Part shown: positions 55,753-63,895 of the stretch, piece by piece
Layout: each line of letters opens with the position of its first letter
Position numbering within the stretch: the first letter of the stretch is position 1
Position numbers and translations under genes: made by a program
Notes under the pieces: model-generated
Database searches by the model: none
What the model was told of the DNA's origin: nothing
The model's input: the letters and a program-made list of their open reading frames with translations, nothing else
DNA from: an uncultured bacterium
GTDB lineage: Bacteria; Patescibacteriota; Saccharimonadia; Saccharimonadales; Saccharimonadaceae
Reading direction: 5' to 3'
DNA length: 64,000 nucleotides
NCBI GenBank assembly: GCA_937863415.1
Contig: CALMFC010000014.1
Location: 1 to 64,000 of the forward strand

Positions 55753-56790
55753 ATGAAGCAAATACACATACTACTACTATTTGGCGGTGAATCGTCAGAG
55801 CATGAAGTTTCGATTGAGTCAGCACGAAATGTCTACGAAGCCGTTGATAAGGACAAATTTATCGTATCGCTGGGGTATATTAGCCGCAGGGGTATATGGA
55901 CGCTTGTCGATGCAGTTGCGGACCATAAAGAGTCCGAGGTTGGGACTAGAATCATTCCAATACTTGGTGATAGAAAATTCATGATTCAGGGTACTAGTGA
56001 CGCCTTGTCGCCTGATTTAATTTTGCCGATATTGCATGGACATAACGGCGAAGACGGTACGGTCCAGGGGCTAGCGGATTTGATGCATATTCCGATTGTG
56101 GGTTGCGGACAGGCTGCTAGTGCACTGTGTTTTGACAAGGTTAGCACCAAGCGGATCGCTGAAGCATGCCGTATTCCAGTTGCAGAGTATGTGACACACC
56201 TGGACGGCAGCCAACTACCTAGTTACGAATCATTGGTAGACAAACTTAGCCCTACTATGTTCATCAAGCCAGTCAAAGAAGGTAGTTCGGTTGGAGTAAG
56301 CAAGGTCGCAAATGCCAGTGAATTTAACGACGCGATAACTGAAGCTCATAAGTACGATGAGTTAATTTTAATTGAAAAAGCGGTCGTGGGCAGAGAACTT
56401 GAAGTTGCAGTGCTTGGTAATCTTCCTAATATCTCAGTTAGCGATGTAGGTGAGGTTATACCAGACGGCGAATTCTATAGTTATGAGGCTAAGTATGACT
56501 CTACCAGTTCAAGTGAAGTTATAATTCCTGCTGATATTAGCGATGAGATCAAGGCCAAAGCTCGCGATTATGCTAAGACGTTATTTACTGAACTGGGTTG
56601 CGAAGGTCTAGCGCGAATAGATTTCTTTTTGGAAGGCGACGTGTTGATGTTGAATGAAATCAACACTATGCCTGGATTTACGAATATTAGTATGTATCCA
56701 AAACTATGGTTGGCATCAGGTATGACCTATCCAGAGCTAGTCGAAAAGCTAATCACTTTAGCTATTGAACCTGTTACAATGGAGTCATAA
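55753..56790 (+). CDS. ddl: D-alanine--D-alanine ligase
   Basis: The product is 345 aa. It makes D-Ala-D-Ala for peptidoglycan. ATP-grasp features are HILLLFGGESSEHEVSIESA, LPILHGHNGEDGTVQGLAD, KPVKEGSSVGVSKV, LIEKAVVGRELEVAVLG, EGLARIDFFLEG and LNEINTMPGFTNISMYPKLW. These are complete and in order. A Tyr/Phe at the position that separates D-Ala from D-lactate specificity was not examined in detail. The gene supports a peptidoglycan-containing cell, in line with mltG and the LysM-CHAP enzyme. Confidence 0.96.
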   Translation: MKQIHILLLFGGESSEHEVSIESARNVYEAVDKDKFIVSLGYISRRGIWTLVDAVADHKESEVGTRIIPILGDRKFMIQGTSDALSPDLILPILHGHNGEDGTVQGLADLMHIPIVGCGQAASALCFDKVSTKRIAEACRIPVAEYVTHLDGSQLPSYESLVDKLSPTMFIKPVKEGSSVGVSKVANASEFNDAITEAHKYDELILIEKAVVGRELEVAVLGNLPNISVSDVGEVIPDGEFYSYEAKYDSTSSSEVIIPADISDEIKAKARDYAKTLFTELGCEGLARIDFFLEGDVLMLNEINTMPGFTNISMYPKLWLASGMTYPELVEKLITLAIEPVTMES

Positions 56791-56804
56791 GACAGGGGGT
56801 CATC

Positions 56805-57557
56805 GTGTACACAATAACAATTCTTGTAATAATTCTGGTCATATTTGTTCTCAGTGGGCTAAAGGTCGTTAATCAATACGAGCGAGGGGTTGTTTTGACA
56901 CTAGGCCGGCTTACTGGTTTGCGCGACCCGGGCTTGCGAGTTATTATTCCGATTTTTCAGCGCATGATTCGAGTTGATATCCGCACCAACACTATCGATA
57001 TTCCGAAACAAGAGGTTATTACCAAAGATAACGTGACGGTTAATGTTGATGCGGTCGTCTATTTCAGAGTTACCGATGCAACCAAAGCAATATTAGAGGT
57101 TACTAATTTTATTTACGCCAGTAGCCAGTTTGCGCAGGCAGCGTTGCGTGACGTGACTGGCAATGTTGAACTTGATTCACTGTTAGGTAAACGCGATGAA
57201 GTTAGCGCGCAAATCAAAGATATTGTCGACAAACAAACTGAAAAGTGGGGAATTGACGTCGAAAGTGTCAAAATTCAAAATATTGAACTGCCACAGGATA
57301 TGAAACGAGCAATGGCCAAACAAGCCGAAGCTGAGCGTGAGAGACGTGCCGTTATCATTACGGCTGAGGGTGAAAAGTCAGCTGCTGTTGCAGTGTCAGA
57401 AGCTGCTGCGATCCTAACCAAAATTCCTGGTGGAATAAATATTCGTACTTTGCAGACGTTAGAAAAGATTTCAGTCGAGCCAAGCCAGAAAACACTATTC
57501 GTCCTGCCCGCTGATTTAATCGAGAACGTCAAATCGGTTCTCGGTGGCAACAAGTAG
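56805..57557 (+). CDS. SPFH/band-7 (slipin/stomatin-like) membrane protein
   Basis: The product is 250 aa from GTG 56805, preceded by CAGGGGG. An N-terminal membrane hairpin (about 1-19) is followed by the band-7 domain with VNQYERGVVLTLGRLTGLRD, PGLRVIIPIFQRMIRVDIRT and VTVNVDAVVYFRV. A helical part contains AMAKQAEAERERRAVIITAE and AEGEKSAAVAVSEAAAIL. Bacterial slipins form oligomeric membrane microdomains, often with NfeD proteases. No nfeD gene is visible next to it. It follows ddl by 14 nt, so it is probably in the same operon. Confidence 0.9.
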   Translation: MYTITILVIILVIFVLSGLKVVNQYERGVVLTLGRLTGLRDPGLRVIIPIFQRMIRVDIRTNTIDIPKQEVITKDNVTVNVDAVVYFRVTDATKAILEVTNFIYASSQFAQAALRDVTGNVELDSLLGKRDEVSAQIKDIVDKQTEKWGIDVESVKIQNIELPQDMKRAMAKQAEAERERRAVIITAEGEKSAAVAVSEAAAILTKIPGGINIRTLQTLEKISVEPSQKTLFVLPADLIENVKSVLGGNK

Positions 57558-57619
57558 CAATCATCTTGAAAATTAGAGGTGTTTCGCCTACAATAGGCGG
57601 AGCACCTTGTGTGTAATTA

Positions 57620-57668
57620 ATACCATTATGGCTCTTTAGCTTAAATAATTAATCGTAGAGCAGGGGCT
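57620..57668 (+). pseudogene. Broken tRNA-Phe copy
   Basis: Positions 57620-57641 equal 57712-57733 (ten upstream bases plus GGCTCTTTAGCT of the tRNA). In place of CAGTGG the D-loop has 14 unrelated A+T-rich bases. TAGAGCAGGGGCT (57656-57668) then matches again before the similarity ends in the anticodon stem. It is a 5' half-copy of tRNA-Phe lacking the anticodon and T-arm. Confidence 0.75.
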
Positions 57669-57721
57669 AGCCGAATCGGAAATAACAATAAGGTGTGTAG
57701 TATAATTATAGATACCATTAT

Positions 57722-57796
57722 GGCTCTTTAGCTCAGTGGTAGAGCAGGGGCTTGAAGAGCCCTGTGTCCCCAGTTCGAGCCTGGGAGGAGCCACCA
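57722..57796 (+). tRNA. tRNA-Phe (GAA)
   Basis: Acceptor GGCTCTT/AGGAGCC (one wobble), D-arm GCTC/GAGC, anticodon stem GGGGC/GCCCT (wobble allowed) with loop TTGAAGA (anticodon GAA), T-loop TTCGAGC, discriminator A and encoded CCA. Confidence 0.95.
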
Positions 57797-57833
57797 ATTA
57801 AAAAATTGACCTATATGGTCGATTTTTTTAATT
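57797..57833. terminator. Terminator after tRNA-Phe
   Basis: AATTAAAAAATTGACC and GGTCGATTTTTTTAATT form a long A+T-rich hairpin around TATAT, with T-tracts on both strands. Confidence 0.8.
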
Positions 57834-57840
57834 GTGTGCA

Positions 57841-58007
57841 GGTGAAGAGACTCTAAGCTCCCGGCGCCTGTAGGCGCGGGAGCAATCTCGACTATTATTT
57901 GATTTTAAAGAGGTCGAGAGTTAGAGTTCAACACATACCAAATGCAAAACCCCAACGGCGAGGTTGGGGTATTACATTTGGTGCAAGATAGTTGACGCAT
58001 TTCAAAC
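57841..58007 (+). repeat. 167-bp direct repeat, left copy, at the edge of the copper island
   Basis: It is identical to 62757-62923 except for one base. The repeat itself folds: ACTCTAA/TTAGAGT closes two hairpins (GCTCCCGGCGCC with GGCGCGGGAGC, and TCTCGAC with GTCGAGA). A further stem ACCAAATG/CATTTGGT encloses ACCCCAAC/GTTGGGGT. Downstream (58008-58092) the copies differ at the DNA level but encode similar peptides ending YKLKHLVEVFNLSGELL. No intact gene is seen in 57834-58132. Confidence 0.9.
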
Positions 58008-58132
58008 ATCAGCAATCAACGCACATAACGATTATAAACTAAAACACTTAGTAGAAGTATTTAACTTATCAGGCGAACTGCTTACTGATTAGTGATTTTT
58101 TACGAGCACCATTGGATGGTCCTTAATAAAGC

Positions 58133-60214
58133 TCACTGACTACTCAGGTCCACTCGCCTTAATAGCTGTGCATTCAACGCGACCACAATAGTAGAAATGG
58201 ACATAATCGCTGCACCCAGAGCAGGAGCTACCACAATCCCTACACTAAACAGCACGCCAGCTGCTAAAGGTATTACAAGCACATTGTAACCAGCTGCCCA
58301 GACAAGATTTTGAACCATCTTTCTATAAGTAGCCTTTGATAGTTTGACTATTTTAACTACATCAATAGGGTTACTTTTTACTAAGATAATATCCGCTGAC
58401 TTTATAGCAACATCTGTTCCAGCTCCAATCGCAACTCCAATATCAGCTTGGCTAAGAGCAGGGGCATCATTAACACCATCACCAACCATAGCGACTTTTC
58501 TACCATTTTTTTGTTGTTTCTTTACTTCATTGGCTTTGTCTTCTGGTTTTACATCCGCAAAGTAGGTATCTAGTCCAAGCTGTTTGGCGACATACGCAGC
58601 TACTTCTTTGCTATCGCCTGTAATCATTGCCGTTTGAATGTTCATTGCTTTGAGCGACTTAATAGCCATTTTAGCCTCATCTCGAATAATGTCAGCTAGT
58701 GCAATTGCTCCAATGACCTTATCGCTTTTAACTAAATATACTTCTGTCTTACCCTCTTTCGCTGAGCCTCTTACTTTATCTTTTATGTCGTTTGGAATAG
58801 CTAAATCATTTTCGTTAATATAGCTGTAACTAACGGCTAAGTATTTTTCCTTACCGATTTTTGCTTTTACGCCATACCCAGGAATAGCAGAAAAATCTGA
58901 TGTTTCTTTCGTTTTTGCAGATTGCTCATCAGCAAACTTAACTATGCCTTTGCCGACAATATGTTCACTGTTTTGCTCCAATGAAGCCGCTAGTGAAACA
59001 ATATCTTCTTCTTTGTAGCCTTTAGCTGCCCACACATCAGTTACACCGTGTTCGCCTTTGGTTAATGTGCCTGTTTTATCAAATAACACCATATCTAGCT
59101 TGCGTGCCGCCTCTAAAGCTAGGCGTTTACGCACTAGCAATCCGTTTCGTGCAGATAGCGTTGTCGATATAGATACTACTAACGGTATCGCCAAACCGAG
59201 TGCGTGCGGACAAGCGATAATTAGCACGGTTACAGCACGCTCTAACGCATAGCCAGTTCCATCTATCACAAACCATACGACGAACGTAAGAAACGCAGAA
59301 ACTAGGGCAATGATAGTTAGTGTAAAAGCTGCCTTATCCGCCAAGACTTGAGTTTTAGACTTGGTGCTTTGTGCCTCTGATACAAGACGCATAATTCCAG
59401 CTAGAGCAGTGTCGTCGCCTAGCTTAGTTACCTCAACCTTGATTGAGCCATCTTGATTGATTGTCCCTGCAATTACTTCATCATCTACAGATTTAGTAGT
59501 CGGTTTACTCTCACCAGAGATTGCTGCCTCATTCACGCTTGAACTTCCTTCAACAATTGTGCCATCAACAGGTATGTTTGAGCCAGGTCGCACTAAAACT
59601 ACATCTCCGACACTAAGTTCACTTACCCTAACTTTCTTCGGCTTACCATTTACTATTTTTTCTGCCTCATCAGGTAATAGTTCCGCAATAGCATCTAGAG
59701 CATTTTCCGCTTTAGCAATAGCTGACATTTCTAGCCAGTGCCCAAGTAGCATAATCGTTACAAGTGTTGCTAGCTCCCAAAAGAACGTATCGCCGTCGAT
59801 AAAAAATTGTGTCGCAACACTGTAAGAGTAGGCTGTAACTATCGCCATACTAATTAGGGTCATCATTCCTGGCATTCTGGCTTTCAGCTCGCTAACGGCA
59901 CTTTTAAGGAAGACCATTCCGCCATAGAAGAAAATAATTGTGCTAAAGATGAAAGGAATGTAGAAAGAACCTGTAAAATCAGGCGACGAAAAATTAAGCC
60001 ATTCTTGTATGGACTGAGAGTATGCCAAGACGGGTATGGTCATCAGTAGTGATAGCCAAAATTTATTCTTAAATATAGACACCGAATGCCCAGCGTGTTT
60101 ATCGTGGTTTTCGTGACTATCTTTTTGGGCAATTAAGCCCATTTTGCACTTCGGACAAATCCCAGACTTTTCTTGGCTAACATCTGGGTGCATAGGGCAT
60201 ACATACTTACTCAT
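58133..60214 (-). CDS. CopB-type copper/silver-exporting P-type ATPase
   Basis: The product is 693 aa. A small N-terminal heavy-metal domain has CPMHPDVSQ and CPKCKMGL (two Cys pairs and a His/Met). Eight membrane segments are expected. The metal motif is [10 protein letters not shown], the CPH variant typical of CopB (P1B-3) pumps instead of CPC. Others are [12 protein letters not shown] (actuator), [12 protein letters not shown] (phosphorylated Asp), the HP pair in [11 protein letters not shown], and [17 protein letters not shown]. It exports Cu or Ag. It is last in the csoR operon, and its start overlaps the previous stop (ATGA). Confidence 0.94.
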   Translation of the reverse strand: MSKYVCPMHPDVSQEKSGICPKCKMGLIAQKDSHENHDKHAGHSVSIFKNKFWLSLLMTIPVLAYSQSIQEWLNFSSPDFTGSFYIPFIFSTIIFFYGGMVFLKSAVSELKARMPGMMTLISMAIVTAYSYSVATQFFIDGDTFFWELATLVTIMLLGHWLEMSAIAKAENALDAIAELLPDEAEKIVNGKPKKVRVSELSVGDVVLVRPGSNIPVDGTIVEGSSSVNEAAISGESKPTTKSVDDEVIAGTINQDGSIKVEVTKLGDDTALAGIMRLVSEAQSTKSKTQVLADKAAFTLTIIALVSAFLTFVVWFVIDGTGYALERAVTVLIIACPHALGLAIPLVVSISTTLSARNGLLVRKRLALEAARKLDMVLFDKTGTLTKGEHGVTDVWAAKGYKEEDIVSLAASLEQNSEHIVGKGIVKFADEQSAKTKETSDFSAIPGYGVKAKIGKEKYLAVSYSYINENDLAIPNDIKDKVRGSAKEGKTEVYLVKSDKVIGAIALADIIRDEAKMAIKSLKAMNIQTAMITGDSKEVAAYVAKQLGLDTYFADVKPEDKANEVKKQQKNGRKVAMVGDGVNDAPALSQADIGVAIGAGTDVAIKSADIILVKSNPIDVVKIVKLSKATYRKMVQNLVWAAGYNVLVIPLAAGVLFSVGIVVAPALGAAIMSISTIVVALNAQLLRRVDLSSQ

Positions 60215-61092
60215 CTGACCTTATTCCAGGTTGTTGCTCCGTCAGTTGTTTTGAATATCTCTAATGATTGGTTTATTGCATATACAGCATCCGAGTTTTG
60301 AGTGTCATAGGCAATATGCATAATCAGGTCGCCACTGTAACCACCTACAGCTTGCCACGATTTACCGCCGTCACTAGTCTTAATTAGACCAGTATCTACG
60401 ACATAGGCAACAATCTTTTTACTATCATCTGGGCTAACTGCTACTGAAGCAATCGTGCCGTCTAAGCCTAAATTTCTCCAGGTGTTGCCTTTGTCGTCGC
60501 TTACCTGTAGTCCGTTAGCAGTGCCAGCATACACGACATTCTCATCATCTGGGCTTGTAGAAAGAGTATAGATGCCCGCAGGTGCAGACTGAACCAGCTC
60601 CCAGTCCTTGCCCTCATTTATGCTGCGTTGCAGTTGCCCTTTATATGTTCCATAGATAATATTTGGATTTGTTTGGCTGACGGTCATTGAGTGAAAGTCG
60701 ACAGGACCATCCACTCCATCTGATACTTTGGTCCAAGTCTTGCCACCATCTGTGGACTTTTGAAACCCAATATTTCCGCCACGACTAGGATGACCACTTG
60801 TGTAGAAGATACTTGCGTCTGAGGGATGAGCAGAAAAGCCCATATAGTCATCACGAGCTTCACTTACTCGAACAAACTCATTGTCATCAACCAGAGCAAG
60901 CAAGCCTGTATGTGTGGCGATGTAGACTTTCGATGGGTCACTGCGGTCTACCGCTAAACCGTGTGCATCTTGCAGCCTGGTTATTACCTCGGCTTTATCA
61001 GTCTGATTATTGTTATGCTGGCTGGGTTTTGCTACTACCAAAAACATTGCTAACGCTGCTATTGCCACTAATCCTATTACGATTTTTTTCAC
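60211..61092 (-). CDS. Secreted beta-propeller protein (BNR/sortilin-like) of the copper operon
   Basis: The product is 293 aa and starts with GTG 61092, overlapping the stop of the upstream gene (GTGA) with AAGGAG before it. An N-terminal signal (KKIVIGLVAIAALAMFLVV) is followed by five or more Asp-box repeats (KSTDGGKTWTKVS, RSINEGKDWELV, DDKGNTWRNL, KTSDGGKSWQAV). Similar propellers accompany copper-resistance genes in other bacteria, but their activity is not established. It may bind metal or cell-envelope partners. There is no lipobox. Confidence 0.85.
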   Translation of the reverse strand: MKKIVIGLVAIAALAMFLVVAKPSQHNNNQTDKAEVITRLQDAHGLAVDRSDPSKVYIATHTGLLALVDDNEFVRVSEARDDYMGFSAHPSDASIFYTSGHPSRGGNIGFQKSTDGGKTWTKVSDGVDGPVDFHSMTVSQTNPNIIYGTYKGQLQRSINEGKDWELVQSAPAGIYTLSTSPDDENVVYAGTANGLQVSDDKGNTWRNLGLDGTIASVAVSPDDSKKIVAYVVDTGLIKTSDGGKSWQAVGGYSGDLIMHIAYDTQNSDAVYAINQSLEIFKTTDGATTWNKVR

Positions 61093-61286
61093 TTTGTCTC
61101 CTTTTGACTAGTATTCTTGTCGTTAACTTTATTGGCAAATTCCAAAGCTTCGGCTGAAAATTTCGTAATTTCAAGATTGCAACTCTTGTTTTCTCTACAC
61201 CACTTCTCGCATTTACTTGCTAGTTCCTTATCTGAGTAATGCAGTTTGCATTCGGGGCATTGGTGCAGTTGTTTCTCGCTATCCAT
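61089..61286 (-). CDS. Small Cys-rich metal-binding protein
   Basis: The product is 65 aa with CPECKLHY near the N-terminus and CEKWCRENKSC in the middle, five cysteines in two groups, as in a small zinc ribbon or copper-binding knuckle. The rest is helical and charged. It starts 5 nt after the upstream gene and overlaps the next by four bases. In a csoR operon a cytoplasmic metal buffer or chaperone role is likely; this is inference. Confidence 0.75.
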   Translation of the reverse strand: MDSEKQLHQCPECKLHYSDKELASKCEKWCRENKSCNLEITKFSAEALEFANKVNDKNTSQKETK

Positions 61287-61291
61287 TTTGA

Positions 61292-62089
61292 TTAACCACC
61301 ACAGGTGCTATCGTGCAATGGCACTAGATTACTAAATCTTTCAGTTACCTGTTCACTAGTAGGCTCTATTTCTTGGGCAAAAATTACAACATTCCCAATT
61401 AGGTTATTGATGCGTTTTAGCTCCTCTTCACTTTTCTCACTACTCTCGGAATGCTCGTCTTCTACTTCACCGTGAGCATAGGCTTTAGGAAAAAAGACCT
61501 TTTCAATAAGCGATGCTTGCTCGTCACGGCTTAAATTACTTTTTTGTCCAAAAAATTCTTCCAAGTCTTGATTGATAAAATCATCCCAAGATTTTTGTTG
61601 ATAACTATTTTCGTCACCTACATAGACATAGTAGCTCGATGCTTCTGATGGGTCAGGAATAAAGTCGCCATAAATACCTACGCTGGAAGGAGACAGAATG
61701 CCGTTAGTGTAGTTGTTGCCAAGACTGTTATCAACGCCACCCAGGACATTTAAGCCGTAGTATTTTAGCAGTTGACCACCAGTCATACTATCCCAATGAA
61801 CGTGGACGAATTGGTCTACGCCGTCGTGAAAATCAAACGGCTCTTCACTTATCTCTGCACTACAAGTATTACCGTCATATTCTCGCTGAAATTCATTTTT
61901 TGAAAAATCAACACTTTCGCCATCTATTACGACCTGGGTTCTTAGGTGATAATGTTCAAACTCTGGTGTTCTGATATTTGCAGGTGTTGAAGCGTAAGAG
62001 TAGCCGAAAACACCCACAACGCCTAAGACAATAATAGCCATTAGGCTGCCGACTACAATGATTGATTTTCTGTTTATTTTAACCCCCAT
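61292..62089 (-). CDS. Exported His-rich protein of the copper operon
   Basis: The product is 265 aa from ATG 62089, with GAGGT before it. A longer frame to 62173 runs through csoR. One N-terminal membrane helix (about 9-33) anchors an outer domain with EFEHYHLRTQVVIDGE, PFDFHDGVDQFVHVHWDSM and TGGQLLKYYGLN, and a His/Glu-rich segment YAHGEVEDEHSESSEK. Multiple His suggest metal binding outside the cell. The C-terminus ends DSTCGG. It overlaps csoR by 11 nt. No named family is recognised. Confidence 0.78.
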   Translation of the reverse strand: MGVKINRKSIIVVGSLMAIIVLGVVGVFGYSYASTPANIRTPEFEHYHLRTQVVIDGESVDFSKNEFQREYDGNTCSAEISEEPFDFHDGVDQFVHVHWDSMTGGQLLKYYGLNVLGGVDNSLGNNYTNGILSPSSVGIYGDFIPDPSEASSYYVYVGDENSYQQKSWDDFINQDLEEFFGQKSNLSRDEQASLIEKVFFPKAYAHGEVEDEHSESSEKSEEELKRINNLIGNVVIFAQEIEPTSEQVTERFSNLVPLHDSTCGG

Positions 62090-62372
62090 TTTTACCTCGT
62101 ATTGATGATAGTTCGTATAATTTAAGCAATTCGTCGATAGCCTTTTTCTGTTCAGTCTCTGAGCTTGAAGCAAGTTGGTCCTTAGAACAGGTTTTCAAAT
62201 GATTTTCTAAAATCAGCTTATTCAATGAGCCAATCGACTTTTGTATAGCGAGGTTCTGGGTAAGAATGTCCATACAATATTCTTCGTTGTCTATCATCTT
62301 TTGAACGCCACGCATCTGACCCTCAAGTATCTTTGCTCTATGCAACGCTCGTTTTTTTATGTCTGCAATCAT
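62079..62372 (-). CDS. csoR: CsoR-family copper-sensing transcriptional repressor
   Basis: The product is 97 aa from ATG 62372. CsoR/RcnR proteins are four-helix DNA-binding repressors released by Cu(I). Seen directly are ALHRAKILEGQMRGVQKMI and the copper ligands Cys in EEYCMDILTQ and His-Cys in ENHLKTCSKDQ, the C-H-C pattern of CsoR rather than RcnR. It is first in the copper operon. Its own promoter carries a perfect 10-bp palindrome over the -10 box (62381-62405), so autoregulation and operon control are likely. Confidence 0.93.
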   Translation of the reverse strand: MIADIKKRALHRAKILEGQMRGVQKMIDNEEYCMDILTQNLAIQKSIGSLNKLILENHLKTCSKDQLASSSETEQKKAIDELLKLYELSSIRGKNGG

Positions 62373-62380
62373 ACGACAAG

Positions 62381-62405
62381 TATAATACCCCCATAGGGTA
62401 TTATA
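62381..62405 (-). promoter_or_regulatory. CsoR operator overlapping the -10 box
   Basis: TATAATACCC-CCATA-GGGTATTATA is a perfect 10-bp inverted repeat with a G/C-rich centre, like CsoR boxes. On the minus strand TATTAT (62387-62382) is 9 nt from the csoR ATG, so a bound repressor would cover the -10 region. The transcript is predicted to be nearly leaderless. Confidence 0.75.
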
Positions 62406-62434
62406 CAAGCTCAAAATTTCATTACTCTAGTAGG

Positions 62435-62761
62435 GGGATTACTACCGACCAATATGACGAATATGTAACTGACCTTGAAAGCAGACAGCAAGAATTGAAT
62501 GACCGCCTAAAGATGCTAACGAGCGATAACAAGTCATTCCAACTTAACGCTTCTTATCTGTTAGATTTAGCTCAGAGAGCAGAAGAATTGTTTAAAGCAA
62601 GCGATGAGGCGTTACAAAACAAGTTATTGGAATATGTGCTTTCAAACATTGAATTGAAAGACAAAAAGTTGTCTTATGTGCTTAACGACCCCTTTAAGAC
62701 CATTGTTGAGACAAAGAAAAAAGCCCTTTCGGGCTCAAATTCAGATATTTGGTGCGGGTGA
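62435..62761 (+). pseudogene. C-terminal remnant of a large serine recombinase
   Basis: About 108 codons resemble the C-terminal helical part of CPR/Firmicute large serine recombinases: ITTDQYDEYVTDLESRQQEL, YLLDLAQRAEELFKASDE, LLEYVLSNIELKDKKLSYVL and NDPFKTIVETKKKAL, ending DIWCG. The catalytic resolvase and recombinase domains are absent. The frame upstream runs into the csoR promoter, so the 5' part was lost or replaced. Its stop lies within the first bases of the 167-bp repeat. Confidence 0.8.
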
Positions 62762-62923
62762 AGAGACTCTAAGCTCCCGGCGCCTGTAGGCGCGGGAGCA
62801 ATCTCGACTATTATTTGATTTTAAAGAGGTCGAGAGTTAGAGTTCAACACATACCAAATGCAAAACCCCAACGGCGAGGTTGGGGTATTACATTTGGTGC
62901 AACATAGTTGACGCATTTCAAAC
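62757..62923 (+). repeat. 167-bp direct repeat, right copy
   Basis: It matches 57841-58007 with one difference and starts at the stop of the recombinase remnant. It is followed by a tail encoding FQTAAMLAQEDYKLKHLAEQ and ending at a stop at 63000-63002, which parallels the tail of the left copy. The two copies enclose the whole copper operon. Confidence 0.9.
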
Positions 62924-63014
62924 GGCAGCTATGCTTGCTCAAGAAGATTACAAGCTAAAACATCTCGCCGAACAATTCCAGTTGTCGGGTAGCTTACTGT
63001 AATACAGTGTAATT

Positions 63015-63380
63015 CTATACGTGCGTAAGCCACAACCCGACTGCCGCAGCCGAAAGAGATAGAATGGCAGTACCGAAAATCTGTGACATTACAGCCATAT
63101 AGCGACGTTCTTCAATTAAACGCACAGCCTCAAATATAGACGTACTAAAGGTCGTGAAGCCGCCGCAAAAACCAGTGCCAATTATCAGCAGCAGATTGTT
63201 ACTTGCCTCATTATTTAAAACGAAACCTGCCAATAATCCAAGAATAAATGACCCTATTACATTTATAATTAGCGACCCCCAAGGGAACTTACGACCAAGT
63301 ACCGTACGTATCGTACCGTCTGTTACAAATCGTAGAACAGCACCTAGCCCACCAAATACAGCAACCCACAAAGCTATCAT
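63015..63380 (-). CDS. Fluoride channel subunit (FluC/CrcB)
   Basis: The product is 121 aa with four hydrophobic segments. The signatures GGLGAVLRFVTDG, WGSLIINVIGSFILGLLAG (conserved Asn) and GTGFCGGFTTFSTSIFEAV (fluoride-coordinating Phe box) are present. It overlaps the second crcB gene by four bases, forming a pair as expected for a heterodimeric channel in which each half-gene is distinct. Confidence 0.94.
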   Translation of the reverse strand: MIALWVAVFGGLGAVLRFVTDGTIRTVLGRKFPWGSLIINVIGSFILGLLAGFVLNNEASNNLLLIIGTGFCGGFTTFSTSIFEAVRLIEERRYMAVMSQIFGTAILSLSAAAVGLWLTHV

Positions 63381-63895
63381 TTCTTGGTAACTTTCTCTGC
63401 GTGGTAAAAAGCAGCTATTTTAATGCCAATTGCACAGAGTAAGAGACCGCCCAAAATGCTGCTCGCTACAAATAGCGAGGCTGTAAAGACCGCACTGTGA
63501 CGAATAAGCTCATTGGTTTCTACTGCGAATGTACTATATGTAGTAAAAGCCCCAATATACCCCGTACCCAGCAATAGACGAAGTGCTCGTAAAGCTCCCT
63601 CGTCACGTCCACGTCTTGATAAACCCTCAAGCAGCATACCAAGCAGAAAAGCCCCCAGCAGGTTTACGAAGAGCGTTGATACGGGAAAGCCATCGTTAGC
63701 GGTTGGCAATATGGCTATCACCCCGTACCTTGCCAAAGCCCCTACACACCCGCCGATAAAAACTATGGCAAGCAAGACGGGTGTAAAATGAGGCGGCCAT
63801 CTATATACTCCTGGCTGTACAACATCAGGGTCAATAGGCAGTTCAGGATGCGTGTCTCGTGCAAAAATATCTTTTTGTTTGAATAACTTCATCAT
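63377..63895 (-). CDS. Fluoride channel subunit (FluC/CrcB), longer paralogue
   Basis: The product is about 172 aa (ATG 63895 or 63892). A cytoplasmic N-terminal extension of about 45 residues precedes the FluC fold: IGGCVGALARYGVIA, STLFVNLLGAFLLGMLLEG and GTGYIGAFTTYSTFAVE. The extension is longer than usual. The start overlaps the stop of an upstream membrane-protein gene. With the shorter paralogue it should make an antiparallel dimeric fluoride exporter. Confidence 0.92.
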   Translation of the reverse strand: MMKLFKQKDIFARDTHPELPIDPDVVQPGVYRWPPHFTPVLLAIVFIGGCVGALARYGVIAILPTANDGFPVSTLFVNLLGAFLLGMLLEGLSRRGRDEGALRALRLLLGTGYIGAFTTYSTFAVETNELIRHSAVFTASLFVASSILGGLLLCAIGIKIAAFYHAEKVTKK

